DNA of 64,000 nt, taken from contig OX381713.1 of assembly GCA_947462335.1 (NCBI GenBank), forward strand, positions 20,452,381 through 20,516,380, in the 5' to 3' direction. Below, in pieces: positions 1 to 11,655 of the stretch. A program made the translations under genes and the position numbers. The DNA comes from Harmothoe impar (taxonomy: Eukaryota; Annelida; Polychaeta; Phyllodocida; Polynoidae). A model generated the notes under the pieces. That model saw nothing but the letters and a program-made list of their open reading frames with translations, did no database searches and was not told the DNA's origin. Numbering within the stretch: position 1 is the stretch's first letter; every line of letters starts with the position of its first letter.

Positions 1-435
1 TTATCCTGTCCCTATTCATACATTTAGAAAGACCCTGGAGAAAGGTCCATTTGCTCCTGTTGTTGTTTTCATGGCCTACATCCTACATACCGTATTGATT
101 GCAAAAACATGACTCAGCATAATACTAAGTACATAATTTATATACATCTGTGACAGCAGTGGGGCCGTAATGGACCTGATGTTGTAGACAGACAATTGCA
201 GCTCTTAGGGCTGTTATATTTACATTCAGGTGAACCAGTCAGGACTCTTTAAAATCCAGGATCTAATGCATGAAGCCCTCATTTACAATCAATAATAAAC
301 ATTGACAGATGTGGGAGATCTGGCTAGTTGCAGAGTATGTGTTACTGGGCCCTAATGTACCAGTAATAGGTACACACATTGGTTCTCGAGTCGTTGAGTA
401 GCACGGCTGTGACCGTAGACAGAACTTTGTGAAAC
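1..435. other. Intergenic, nothing recognised
   Basis: No open frame with protein character and no clear repeat. An AATAAA lies at 294-299 (+), but no upstream gene inside the window can be tied to it. Confidence 0.5.
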
Positions 436-1686
436 ATGGAGTCAGGCAGGCTAACCACTGCTAGCCAGATACTTGATATATTTTCTACAAATGGTTCTGT
501 AAGTGAGGATGATGCTGATGTACATGTATTACCAATGTGGCTGATGTGGTTCAACAAGATCCAGCTTAAGCTGGGACTCCACTACCCGATTTTGTCGTCA
601 GATCGGAGCAATTCTCATGAATCGGACCCAAACAGATGTGAATAAAAGCAAATATAAACAAACTCTAACATTTGAGCATCCATGTTACCCTGATCTGGCA
701 GATGTACTTTCTTGAGAATGGACCAGATAATCGGTTAGTGGAGCCCCAGCTTTATTGTTGCCATCATTGGTGCCTTCATGAACCTATTCACCTTTGTCAC
801 CTTCTTCTGGAATCAATCAATCTCCAAACACATGTTATTTCTGCTGAAACATCAGGCATTGCTCGACTTTCTTGTGTGCCTCTTTGGGGCTATCATCCTA
901 GAACAGCCACCTATGTGGACGGTTGGCATTGAAGAGATTGATATTTTCTCTTGCCATATTTGGTTTACCCAGGGGCTGTTCTGGTTTGTATTTCATCTGT
1001 CTGCATGGAATATTGTCCTTCTAGCCATTGAGAGATTTCTGGCCATTTGTAAGCCATTTTTCCACATGAATTTGACAAAGAGAAGAATGTTATTGTATGA
1101 GCTTATCATATACATAGCTAGTTTCATTAGCACAGCTCCCTTCGTTTTATCAGTGCAGTTTTATAATAAGCAATGTGTGTTTGAGGCGATTTTGGGTGAG
1201 CCCATTGCATATCACTTATACTATTTCTATAGCTTCTTTGCTTTCTTCTATTCTTATTTTCTACCATGTGTTCTTTTCTTTATTTTGTATGGGAAAATAA
1301 TTATAGCTTTGAGGAAAAGACAGAGAGATCAAAATAATCTAGGTCATTCTAAAGTTATCCCTGTTGCTACCAAGCAGCTAACTAAGTTAGCAGTCACTGT
1401 TACAGTCATCTTTGTCTTCACCATCGGCCCAGATGCGTTGCTTTTCATGTTAGATGAAATTGGAGTTGTTAAATATCCAATGAACTCACCTTTGCAAAAA
1501 GTCGCATTGTTTCTTACTCTGTTAAACTCTTGTGCTAACCCTGTTGTCTACATCATAGTGCGACCTGCCTACAGACAAGACCTGTTCAAGTTATATAAGA
1601 GAACCAAAAAGGAAAATCTCTCGACAATGTCCGACTTAGCCATGGACACATGTTTGAAGGGTTTTCAAGGGTCCTTACCGATGTAG
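436..1686 (+). CDS. Rhodopsin-class (class A) G-protein-coupled receptor, orphan
   Basis: Proposed exons are 436-498 and 739-1686, giving about 336 aa. The ATG at 436 has a good context (A at -3, G at +4). Exon 1 ends at a GTAAGT donor (499) in phase 0, and the acceptor TTAG ends at 738. This supplies a short extracellular N-terminus with an NGS sequon directly before TM1 (WSPSFIVAIIGAFMNLFTF). Without exon 1 the frame would have to start inside TM1 at 778. Visible class A landmarks are ALLD in TM2, a Cys at the outer end of TM3, ERF in place of DRY, a Cys in the second extracellular loop (NKQCVF), FTIGP in TM6, and NPVVY ending TM7 followed by a basic, Ser/Thr-rich tail. The TM4 Trp is not evident. 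It is a plasma-membrane receptor by family; the ligand cannot be told. The acceptor has a weak polypyrimidine tract, so exon 1 is less certain than exon 2. Confidence 0.8.
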
Positions 1687-1839
1687 CTGCACAGAGACTA
1701 GAACAACGACCTAGATCTTGTTGGCTCTGCACAGAAGCTTGTTTGCCACAATCCTGGGAAGCCTACTTCAGTGACCTATGACTAGCACCCTACTCGACAA
1801 ATGGCTGAGAAGAAATTTAGAATCAAATACAATGTGTGC

Positions 1840-1845
1840 AATAAA
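1840..1845 (+). terminator. Polyadenylation signal for the GPCR gene
   Basis: A canonical AATAAA sits about 155 bp after the GPCR stop codon on the same strand, a normal 3' UTR length for a compact gene. Confidence 0.5.
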
Positions 1846-2675
1846 GATATCCTTTGATTAATTTGATTAATTAATGTTGATTTGGGTATGGAATGGGTTG
1901 TTCCTGATATTGCAGACTAGAAGTGTCTGTATGTTAGAGTTATCCGATTACTGTTACTGCTGCATCCCAGAGGCAACAGCGAGTAACTCGCTCACCGAGG
2001 ATGAACCACGCCCACTCCTTGGGTTTCTACATACATATAGGGCTATGCTGGGTATCATGTACATTGTAGCATACAACTAAAGATTTAACTAACTTCGTAC
2101 CATTTATTGCAAAATTGAAATACTGAACAGTTTCCTACATCAATATGTATATTTAGTATCATGGCATTGAATAAACTGTGTGTTGGTAAAGGCCCCGAAG
2201 CATAATTTCCATGTTTTATTAAGTGTTCCATCATTAAGTGGTATGCAGTGCTTTGGCCATACACTACGTAGATATACTACTATAGAAACTCAAATCTCAA
2301 ATTTTGGGAACCTGGAAGGAAGATAGTCTTTCCAGATCCCTTTCTTGGGGCAGCATGTGCAGAAAATATTGTGGTCCGGTAAACTTTGGGGAGAGAGAGA
2401 AGACTCTAATAACCAGATCACAACACACTATAATTATACTTCATTCTTCGCAATGTTCCCTGAAGCAGAAGCCTTGTCCCTACTGGATCTATAGTTGGAT
2501 TAAATAAATGATAATAAGATGATACTAATCTATATTATGGGCAACCAAGTAAACATTTATTGTATAAATCCAAGAAGCACCTCTATAAAGAGGTTGAAAA
2601 TATACATAGTCCCAGGGACTATTTCTTGTGGATTGAGGCAGTGAGTGTTGTGATTAGTCATTGTCATTCTGTGCG

Positions 2676-2893
2676 TGATCTTAAAATTGCCACTTCTGGC
2701 GTAATCTTAATCAGTTTTCACAATTACGTAATCAGTTTCCAGGTGATACCTATCCTCTAGATGGCACCACTGTAAGTTTGTAACATTGCTGTATACATCG
2801 GGGGCTCTGCCCCCGCACCCTCTTCTTCTTTCTCTCCTTTTTTTCTTTTTCTGGAATAAGATTACGCCAGAAGTGGCGATTTAAGATTACACA
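2676..2893. mobile_element. MITE with about 35-bp terminal inverted repeats
   Basis: The left end (GTGATCTTAAAATTGCCACT...) and the right end (AAGTGGCGATTTAAGATTAC) are near-perfect inverted copies across about 35 bp, about 218 bp overall. There is no internal ORF, so it is a non-autonomous DNA transposon. The surrounding stretch 1846-3132 holds no gene I can support. Confidence 0.6.
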
Positions 2894-3132
2894 TAGAATG
2901 CAGGGCGTCTAGTGACTATGCAGGTTTGTCCCTTGTTGCATATTGGAGATTGACCGCGGGGGTGGCAGCATATCCATATCATATCCTGGGTGCGGACGGC
3001 CTGGGTTGCAGGGAGTCTGATGCCTTGGCCGCAGTATAGACAACTATCTGGAATATTAGGTTCAGATATTCCTCTTGAAGGGAAGAGAACATTTTGATGT
3101 GGATGGATTTTCAAAGTGCATGCTGCCTCCCT

Positions 3133-3690
3133 CACAGAGTAAAAAGTGAGAGTCACCTGGACTCACATGTCACAGTCAGGCATGTGTCGCCAAAAGCACT
3201 CTCATGTGAGAGTCAGGCTGACTTTCACTGTAGAGAGGGTCCAGCACTGCCTGACTCAGGGTGTCACGACAGTCAGGCAGTGCTGGACTGTACCTGGAGC
3301 AAGAGTCCAGCGATGCTAGACTCTGGCTATCGAGAGCCAAGCCAAGCTGGCCCACATATGGATGTGAGTCTATCAATGCTGGACTTTGGCCTCAATGAAA
3401 GTCAGGCATAGCTGGAATCTCTTCTGTACAGTGAGGCTAGTTGCTTATTTGCATTGGGGAATGATCTTTTTAAATATATATATTGCCTCCCTGACATCTG
3501 TAAAAAAAATCCCATACAAAACAGTTATGTTTTCCTGAATAGGAAAGGGTGTGCAAATAGGAGTAATTTTATGGGACTATCAAAGGAGGTTCAGCCTGAC
3601 TGTTGTGAAAGTCCAGCAGACTCTCTTACCTGAGTCAGGCAGTGCCTGACCCTGGGGAGAGTCCAGCTGACACTCACTTTTTTCTCTGTG
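3133..3690. mobile_element. DNA element with CACAGAG termini and internal GAGTC/GACTC repeats
   Basis: The left end CACAGAGTAAAAAGTGAGAG and the right end CACTCACTTTTTTCTCTGTG are inverted copies over about 31 bp. The interior is filled with alternating short motifs related to AGTCAGGC and its complement, so most of the element can fold on itself. It belongs with the elements at 11.66 and 15.65 kb, which share the CACAGAG termini. Small ORFs here are translations of the repeat. Confidence 0.6.
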
Positions 3691-4131
3691 CTGGTATCAT
3701 TAGGAAATGACTCCTATTTAAGCTCAGGGAAATAGGTCTTAGTGTTAAAGATGTGACACTACGAGTATAGATAAGGAGTGATTTGTGTTTCAACTAAAAT
3801 TCCATTATGTGAAGAACATTTGGATGCAGAGCATAGCGAACGGTGAAGATTTCAAGAGTGCATGGTCTATACATTCACAACTGAGATAGCCTGTCATGCT
3901 TCTCGCATTGAGATAGACACCATGATATTGGTAGTAATGCAGATAAGGAACACATATACTGTAGATCCCATATCCCACATAATATTCTTCCTCATTATCA
4001 ATTCTGAAATAGACCCAAAGCTAACCAAATGCATGAGTGCTACCTTGATCACGACATCAACTTAACATGAAATCTTGATGCATCCGTTCATATATAACGA
4101 GATAAAATTGAAGTTATATTTTAGGACTTAC

Positions 4132-4781
4132 CTGTATCAGTAAGACAACTATGAAGAGGTAACAAAGTAGTGGTAGACAGAAGTACTGTGTCACATACAC
4201 GACAAAGGATATCACGTGTGGCGTGCCCACCACTACCAGGCACACCAGGATGCCAACCCTGGGGGAGAGAAAAAACATATTAGAGATTTGTTATTCTTTA
4301 TCACCAGGGAGGTTGTCGAATTTGGGAAGAGTGAGGGGTGTTGTGGAAATATACCGTTCCTTTAGAAGAAAATCGTACACATGACCATATACATGTATAA
4401 ACCCCCTTTCCCAGTGGGCACAAAACACAGTTGAATGTTGAATCAATATTGCATCAACATTGAATCAACATGGTCAACCAGTTTTCAATGTTGATTCAAT
4501 GTTCTGTGCCCACTGGGTTCTTTCTTTCTCTTTCGAAACTGCAGGCCGTTGCAGGTATCATACAGTGGTGCCACCTGGTGTTTGAAGGATAATCTTGAAG
4601 GTGTTTGAAGGATAGAACAATGGCATAATCTTAAATTAAGATTATAAAATTATCTAGATTATATGAATTTAGATCGGACAGTCAGGTAACTTACCCAAGA
4701 CAGACCAATATCCGGACTAGCGTACTCCATATCATCCAATGTATCCACAGCCAAAGGAGCCATTTTGAAAGTGGCGATACA
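4132..4781 (-). CDS. Two membrane-segment exons, possible 3' part of the CARD-NACHT gene
   Basis: Two exon-like blocks read on the minus strand. Block 1 (4781-4695) follows TTCCACATCAG and ends at GTAAGT. It encodes a Trp-rich hydrophobic stretch (KWLLWLWIHWMIWSTLVRIL). Block 2 (4258-4132) follows CTCCCCCAG and ends at CAG|GTAAGT. It encodes two further hydrophobic stretches (GILVCLVVVG and LPLLCYLFIVVLLIQ). Block 1 ends in phase 2 and block 2 begins with one completing base, so they join in frame. Both sit between good splice signals and read as transmembrane helices. A possible terminal exon (open from about 3.99 kb to a stop near 3895) adds one more hydrophobic segment, but its acceptor is weak. 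I do not recognise a family. Entry phase does not match the exon-like block at 6.2 kb, so at least one exon would be missing if these belong together. Confidence 0.4.
4410..4517. mobile_element. 108-bp palindromic MITE (CCCAGTGGGCAC termini)
   Basis: CCCAGTGGGCACAAAACA at the left is the inverted copy of TGTTCTGTGCCCACTGGG at the right. Almost the whole element is a hairpin made of TTGAATCAACATT units. It lies in a presumed intron just upstream (minus sense) of the 4.2-kb exon-like block. Confidence 0.65.
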
Positions 4782-4888
4782 CTGATGTGGAAAGAATTTG
4801 GTCAGATATTTGGAACAAGAGGAAATTCTTGTAGAACAATTATCACAAAGATGGTTATCCTTGTTGCCTTCTCCTCCATACCTGGCTG

Positions 4889-5213
4889 TGTCTCACGACC
4901 TTGGGCCAATGTTTTCATCTCTGACCGGGTGCCAGCTCTGACCGGGTGCCAGCTCTACCGGGTGCCAGCTCTGACCGGCCTGAATAAAAATGGGTTATTT
5001 ATAGGGCAGATGACGATTAAAATGGGCAACTAATTACTAGTTTAAAGGGTTATAACATCCAATAACCTTTTCGGCCAAATTCTATCTATATCTGCCCTAA
5101 ATAACCCGTTTTTATTCAGGCCGGTCAGAGCTGGCACCCGGTCAGAGCTGGCACCCGGTCAGAGCTGGCACCCAGTCAGAGACGAAAACAATGGCCCAAG
5201 GTCGTGAGACACA
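4889..5213. mobile_element. Foldback element with about 120-bp arms carrying tandem 20-21-bp units
   Basis: The left arm (4889-5010) and right arm (5090-5213) are inverted copies. Each arm contains three to four tandem units related to GACCGGGTGCCAGCTCT, followed by a CCTGAATAAAAAYGGGTTATTTA segment. About 80 bp of unique sequence forms the loop. No coding capacity. Confidence 0.65.
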
Positions 5214-5510
5214 GCCACCTCCACAAATTCGCGGACCTCCACAAATTTGCGGACCTCTGCAAATTTGCTTCCATAAATTTGCAGAGGTCTGCAAATATAT
5301 ACGGATGTCCGTATTTGTATGCTTAATCTCTGTTAGCCAACATTCGCTGACCTATCCCCCTATAGCTACCACTATGCCTCATGGGGGCATCCTAGAGAGG
5401 TATATATATGGAGGGAACCAAAAAACTATTTCGGTATATTATTTGCGGACCTCGATAAATATATGGAGAGTGTATTTACGGACCTCCGCATATTTGTGGA
5501 GAAACAGCAC
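5214..5510. mobile_element. GGACCTCCGCAAATTTG-type foldback element, copy 1
   Basis: Begins with CCTCCACAAATTCGCGGACC and ends with GCATATTTGTGGAGAAACAG. The interior alternates the motif CGGACCTCCACAAATTTG and its complement several times. It directly abuts the foldback element ending at 5213. Confidence 0.5.
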
Positions 5511-5723
5511 CCAGGGGTCTGTTATAGAAAGCCTTGTGGCAATATTCACGTCAAATCCAGGCTGATCGAAGGATCATTTATGACTTTCTCACTGCCATCC
5601 TTTCATTCAGAATAATTAAAGAATAGCAAGAAAAATATAACTTAATCATCCGTGATTATGAATTGGCATCTAATAACAGACAACTGATATCGGTGATATT
5701 CTTACCCATCATGAACCCTGGAT

Positions 5724-5944
5724 GCTGTTTCTCCACAAAAATGCGGAGGTCCGCAAATTTGTGGAGGTCCGTAAATACACTCTCCATATATTTTTGGAGG
5801 TCCGCAAATATATATGGAAATCGTTTTTTAGAACTTACAAATACGGAGCTCCATATATATATTACGGACCTCTGCAGATTTATGGATGCAAATTTACGAA
5901 CCTCCGGAAATTTACGGACCTCCGCAAATTTGTGGAGAAACAGG
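5724..5944. mobile_element. GGACCTCCGCAAATTTG-type foldback element, copy 2
   Basis: CTGTTTCTCCACAAA at the left and TTTGTGGAGAAACAG at the right are inverted copies. The interior repeats GGAGGTCCGCAAATTTGTGG and its complement, giving a mostly self-complementary 221-bp element. ORFs through it are repeat translations. Confidence 0.6.
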
Positions 5945-6152
5945 ACCCCGGTGGAGTGTCAGAATCCATGAAGGTTGCTGGACATTTTAATTATTTCAAT
6001 TGTCAATGGAGATATTGCTAAAACTAGCCGAATTCTTTTTTAAATATTACTACACATATCATTATGTAACAGGTTACAAAATACCTCACATCATAATTTG
6101 TAAAAGGCCAATAGGTACACATATCGAATGATTTGTTTTCTTCACCCTATAC

Positions 6153-6258
6153 CTGGCATTCTCCTGGGTCTGCCCATTCCGTCTCATTCTTCCAGTGAGA
6201 GAGGACCCCGCTCACGCCGTTACAAGAGGCCCACCGTATTGAGATAGCTAGCGACCTA
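6153..6258 (-). CDS. Exon-like block with a Cys-rich, N-glycosylatable segment
   Basis: On the minus strand an open block follows CCTTTACAGATAAG and ends CAG|GTATAG. It encodes a segment with two cysteines, an NET sequon and several tryptophans (RWASCNGVSG then LSHWKNETEWADPGECQ). If the acceptor is the AAG before 6258 it is in phase with the exon ending at 9883, placing an extracellular loop directly after the predicted membrane helix there. The more canonical acceptor, CAG ending at 6264, would give an in-frame stop for that join, so the link is tentative. Confidence 0.3.
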
Positions 6259-6354
6259 CTTATCTGTAAAGGGAGAAGTAGCTGGATTTATAAGAAGTCA
6301 CAGTTAACATAAATGTATGTACAATGCCTCTACAGATAGCTCCCTATATAATTA

Positions 6355-6407
6355 TTCTCTCCCTCCCTCTCTGTCTCTCTGTCTCTGTCTCTGTCTCTTC
6401 TTTCTCT
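6355..6407. repeat. CT-rich simple repeat
   Basis: CTCTCCCTCCCTCTCTGTCT followed by CTGT/CTCT runs; a low-complexity pyrimidine tract of about 50 bp. Confidence 0.7.
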
Positions 6408-7494
6408 CAAAATTCCATCTTTGGTGAGAGCATTCTATTTTTATAATGTAGAAAGATCGTTTTCTATTTCCATGGAAATGCTAGGTTATCGTATGATATC
6501 AAATTATCTCATTTCAAAGTGTCTAACATTAATTGTAACCACCAATAACCCACCGAATATAATCCTTTTCTGTTGCCTGGTACGATCCCAATATTGTCCT
6601 CGCGGCCTATATCAAAGTCTACCAAGATGATACAGGATACAAAATGTTGGTCAAACCGTCTGACTCAATGAGGTCAACTAAACACGTCCTGTGCACAGTC
6701 ACAGTCAACCTGGCCACACAGGGGATATATATAGTGTTCCATGATATAAAACCACCATAAATTCCCTGATCCATTAGCCATTTATATTTGACACACTATA
6801 TATTTATACAATGTCATGTGCTACACGAGTTAAGGACATAAGCCCTTCACAAAGCTGACCATAGTGTATGGGAAATCGCATAGAATAGTGTATGATTAAA
6901 TATGTTACCTGGCTAATGAATTGTTTCAAGAATGATGAGCCTAGTTTAATATCTCCTCCTCCAGTATTTGGGGAGAGGAAAACTGACCCCCTACATCCGC
7001 CTGCTGTCCTGTGGCAACCTTCCCGGAATGTGGTAGAATGACTGTAGTACCGTCTAGATACTTAGAAGTCATCTGACTCTCTTTTTAATCAAGTCCCTTT
7101 CCTAGCACTTCATGGATTCAATGTCAGGTGAGGGTGTCACATATGCGGCTTTGACTACCCATGGAAGTCGGTGAATACATAAAGGTGTCAAACAATCGGT
7201 CATTATTCTTCTAGCATCACCATTTTGATGTCAGATTTAAATTTCATAAAATTAGTACAGTTTGTTTAAAACTCTAGCATTAGCATGATATATTTGTATA
7301 TAGACAACCAATTTGTAGAAATATGAGAAAGGTAAATCCACAACAATTCTTTCCTCAAATATCAACGAATGTCCACTGACGGATCTCGCATCATCTTTCC
7401 GAGACCTTGCACCGATATAATGTAGAAAAATGAGCTCGGGTGACAGCCATTGAAATGGTTATTTGGAGGAAAGGGGATAGAAATTACCCATGTG

Positions 7495-7799
7495 CAGAGG
7501 CGTAGGAAGCAAATCTTCATTGGGGGGCCCAGAGGGGGCCCACCCCAACTAAGTTTAAGCATCGGCTGCTTTGCATGATAGTCTATACATGCTTATAAGT
7601 ATTGTAACTTTCAAGGTTTTTAAGCCCCTTTAGTTCTGGTTGGGGGCCCAAGCCCCTCTGATCCCACTTTTCCCTATGCAAGAGAGGCAAGGATAGGAAA
7701 TGGTGTGCATTTTATTGGGGGTCTTGACAAATTTTGGGGGGGACCTAAACATATTCAGCCCCCCCCCCTCAGCCCCCCCCCCCTTTTCCTACGCCACTG
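7495..7799. mobile_element. hAT-like MITE (CAGNGGCGTA termini)
   Basis: CAGAGGCGTAGGAA at the left and TTCCTACGCCACTG at the right are inverted copies in the CAGNGGCGTA style common for hAT-type non-autonomous elements. Internal poly-G/C runs and about 305 bp total. I could not confirm an 8-bp target duplication. Confidence 0.55.
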
Positions 7800-8557
7800 A
7801 ATGTGACTCCCTATTCCAAAGGAGCCATCCTCCAATGACCCTCTCTACAAAGGGAGTCCTGGGTCAATGACTCCCTTCACATTGTGGAATTATGATGCCT
7901 ACCAGGTAGGCTAACTTTCTGAGGGAGTTTACGCATGACCTGGACTCTCTTTATGACAGGAGTAAGAAAAGGGAGTCATTTGGAGTCACATTAAGGACTC
8001 CCTTTTGGCTATATTTCTTTTCTCTGTGTAAATGCTGATACAACAGGAACTTACTAGCGTCTAACTGGATTATCACTGAATATTTAGAAAATATGAACAC
8101 GGTCAGGCGTTGGTTGTACACGTTTAATGTGGACAATTCATGAGATCATGAATCAATGCATCGATAGTCAAAAACGGATCGTTTGTGGAGATCTTTCACA
8201 ATAACATTGTTTCTGTTTCATGTCCGAACTGGACGCCATGAGTTTAGATAAATTGCTGCCGTTTTAATAATAAACGTTGACTTCATTTGACGTTGACTTG
8301 ATCGTACGGATAGTGTGTCATGCAGAACCTTTATTGTCTTATAAAATCATGTTCTCGACATGTCCATCATGTTATACCTAGCTGTTGTGATATCATATGC
8401 TCGTCAGATGTTCCTTCATGTGTGATATGAATGTCCAGGCCTCCTGAAAATATAGGCACCAATGTAATTCTGATTTATATCTATATAATTACGAATAATT
8501 ATGATCAGTATTCCGTTATAATACATGTAATGTCATTTTTCGCTTCTGGTGTAGGTT

Positions 8558-9733
8558 AGGGGAGAGAGGGGCACGTTGACCACCTGGGCACATTGAACCA
8601 CTCGCTCTCTTTGCTATTCCTTTGGGAATTTTCCAGCAGTTTTTTTTACCACATCACCCCTTTTTATAGACAGTTCAAAGCAGCAGCATCATGTTTGGTT
8701 TGGAATGCCGGGGGGAAAACTAGACAACATTAAAGGATTTATGCCCTTGAAAGTAGATATTTGCAATTGTTGAACTTTTGTTCTCATGTCATAGAAAAAC
8801 ATAGCTAGCCTAAGATCTATATACAGGTCAAAGTATACATCTCAATGCTTGAGTAGAACCTGATTTTACTCCTGAGTGTGTTATGTAATCTGAATTACAT
8901 CAACCTTATCTACAATCTTCGGCATGGGGTACTTTGAACCACAAAAATTGGGGCACCATGAACCATGCTCAAGGTGCCCCAACTTCTGCCTTGAAGGACT
9001 AGTTCCATCATTTAACACAATGCACCTGATCATTGCAGTGCATAGAGGGACAAGGTATCACTGCTCCTCACCAGAGGGCAGCCTAACCTTGTCAGCTTGT
9101 AGGTGAGAGATGAGACTTAGTTCAACCTCTGGGTCTACCATAGCATAACCTAACAAGTGGGCCCTCATATTTATAAACCCATAGTTTATCAGAATTAGGG
9201 CTCACAGAGAAACATATTCAAAGAAGTTACAATTTGACTCTACAGATCTATATAGACCTTGCAAATAACAGCAATCCTCTTGAGATGGTTTATATTGACC
9301 TAAAGGTAAACCTGTAATGCACCAACCCAGTCACTACTCTTGAAACTATAATTGACTGACTTGTGTGCATTAGATAAGTGTTTTTTACATTCAGTCCTAT
9401 GCAAAAGTATCAACAGCAAATAATTCCATCTAAACTTTCAATAATTTATCCATATTACTGATTGTTTGAACTATTTAATATGAGTGGTTCAATGTGCCTC
9501 AGTGGGTGGGTCAACCTGCCCAGGGCATGGGGCACATTGAACCACCCAAAGATTTAATTTTCAAAAAATCAAAAGAAATACAAAAAATGACCATACTTGC
9601 TCTGCCATAGGTCGGCATATAGCACAACGATATAAGCTAGCTGCTAGATGCAACATCAAAGTTCACATGACCTTGATATGGTCAGGAAAAAAATTAATGT
9701 GCAGAAGTGGTTCAACGTGCCCCTCTCTCCCCT
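8558..9733. mobile_element. 1.18-kb DNA transposon remnant (AGGGGAGAGAGGGGCACGTT termini)
   Basis: AGGGGAGAGAGGGGCACGTT at 8558 is matched by the inverted AACGTGCCCCTCTCTCCCCT ending at 9733. Subterminal motifs of the type GGGGCACNTTGAACCAC recur several times inside (near 8.59, 8.93, 9.5 and 9.53 kb). No transposase frame survives, so this is non-autonomous. Confidence 0.65.
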
Positions 9734-9882
9734 ACTCCATGAGTTGAACCCATTTCTAATCATTCTAAATGTGTTGATTTAAGTAGCGGTATACATAATA
9801 AACTGTATCTGATATACTGTGGTACAGTAAACCAAAATCTTGCAAGAATGTTTCAAATCAGGAAAATGTAGGATTTGCTTAC

Positions 9883-11362
9883 AGAGGATGGATGTATGCT
9901 GCAATGAATGCTGTTATAAACCAAAGCACGACACAGAAAGTCATGAAATACTCGGGTAGTACTTCAGCATCTAGTCTCGTACCACTGCAATCAGAAAGGA
10001 TTACCAGTTTTTAAGCCTACAGATTTAATTTGATGTATTGTTGGTATCAAGTTGAATGTAACGTACGGCTATATTCCATGCTAATTCACCTAAAATTAGA
10101 AGATATCAAATTATTATTTCCAGGTGACTCTCTCCGATTTATAATGTGTTAAACCTGATTGCCATGAGAATTGGAGACAGTCGTCCTCGAGTCTACCTCT
10201 AGTTCATACATAATTTTTTTGGAGATTTTATATATCTTTTAGAACTCATATATGTTATATCGTATTTAGAACGATAAATAATATTTCCAACCTCTTTTCA
10301 ATTATAATTATTAATGTGTAAGTGCACAGACAGCAACTGTGGAGATCAGGGCAGTTGAAATGTGTATACACTCGATCAGGACAGTGGGTCTGCTGATCGA
10401 CAGGGGTCTGCTGGTATACACTCGATGAGGGCAGTGGGTCTGCTGATCGACAGGGGCCAATTTGGTGAAAAAATGAAATAGCAAAAAGGTAAAATTTCCG
10501 TCAAAAGGGGCAATTTGCCAAGAAAAAAATGTCAAAATCGCTAAAATTTAAACTGTTAATATGGTGTTAAAAAAGTTCAAAATCGCAAAAAAAATGTGAC
10601 ATTTCCCTAAAAAGGGCCAATTTTGTGTGAATAAAGTTCTAAATCGCAAAAAAACTGTGAAATGTACATGCTCTATCTACTTCAAAATCTCCACATTTGT
10701 TTACTGACACTTTTCCCTCCGTGCTACTTGTTCAAAGTCAGATTTTTATAATTTGTACTTACAGAAGGGTTTTCCTGCCGTGCTTTACAACATTCAGCAT
10801 GTGCACGGAGCGTGCATCCACCAGCATTGTATCACAGTGCACATTTCCGAGAACCACCCTCACAACGTTCTGCTTCACATACGCATCCTTCCACTCTTGG
10901 AGACGTTGGAAAGCAATGTACCCTTTCTTAATAATGATATCCCTCCATCGTTTGTCCCTCTCATCTAACAGGGCCATCACGTGCTCTTGAGTATCCTCCT
11001 GAAGAAGACAGTCCAAAAGGCCGCGTTCACACACATTGTACGCACCAAAGTCTACGACAAGGCTCTCCGCTCGCACCCGAGTCGTACCGAGAGAAGCTAT
11101 CAGCTTGCTCCATTGCTGCGATGTAAAATCACCATCTGTTGAAGGTGACCATCCAAACTGCTTCTTATATGGCCACGGAATCTCTAGTCTGAGGATGCGA
11201 CATTTCCTTTTCCTGTTCCGTTTGATATGTAGCTGAAATGCCTCGGCCATGTCACGCGGGCACCAGGACCTCCCATATAGGTTTTTGGAGCCCTCTCTGA
11301 TCAAGGTCCACCGCACCCCACCTGTGGGGTACATAGTAACCTCCTTCCCAGTGCCATCATGC
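9883..11362 (-). CDS. Two-exon block ending in a transmembrane helix; probable continuation of the CARD-NACHT gene
   Basis: Exon A (11362-10763) follows TTGTTCTAG and ends CT|GTAAGT. It encodes about 199 residues of basic, mixed-charge sequence (near the start KEVTMYPTGGVRWTLIREGS; later a helical segment LLDERDKRWRDIIIKKGYIA). Exon B (9984-9883) follows GATTGCAG and ends CT|GTAAGC. It encodes YFMTFCVVLWFITAFIAAYI, a clear membrane helix. Exon A ends in phase 2 and exon B supplies the one missing base, so the join is in frame. Exon A needs two bases from an upstream exon. The NACHT exon has a donor (AT|GTGAGA, exon end 13024) that gives exactly this phase and removes its stop codon. The ATG at 11334 is therefore probably internal. 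I do not recognise the domain in exon A. Confidence 0.5.
10365..10457. repeat. 50-bp tandem duplication
   Basis: TATACACTCGATNAGGNCAG recurs at 10365 and 10415 with a 50-bp period, and the second unit is nearly complete. It is followed by degenerate AAAATCGC/AAATTT-rich sequence to about 10650. Both lie in the presumed intron between 9984 and 10763. Confidence 0.6.
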
Positions 11363-11655
11363 CTAGAACAATTGTGGGTTAAAATTATACAACAAATATG
11401 ACTGTTTAGTGCCTATGTTCCCCATATCATCAAATGTATTTACATCATAATAGAGCACATCGTAATGTGGTACTCTGCTGCAGGTGATTTAAGTGACCAA
11501 TGCTCATATGTCAATTTATCATAGAAGACCTTGATGAATGAGCGATAGATAGGCGACAGATGACCAGATCAAATGCAGTGAAGAACTGCCTTCAAGTTTG
11601 TATTCCACGGTCAACGATCTGGCCATATATATAGACAAATGCTAACGCCCATTGA

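Noticed and set aside
6950..7070. A further minus-strand exon with a Gly/Ser-rich frame
   Set aside because: The frame is open for about 40 codons but no donor follows and the residues show no family or membrane character.
8396..8460. A minus-strand exon after TATTTTCAG
   Set aside because: The acceptor is good, but the only open frame has the wrong phase for the exon at 9883 and the peptide is short and unremarkable.
11334..11334. ATG at 11334 as the start of a separate 191-aa gene
   Set aside because: The frame stays open upstream to a good acceptor at 11363-11364 and ends at a donor, so it behaves as an internal exon.
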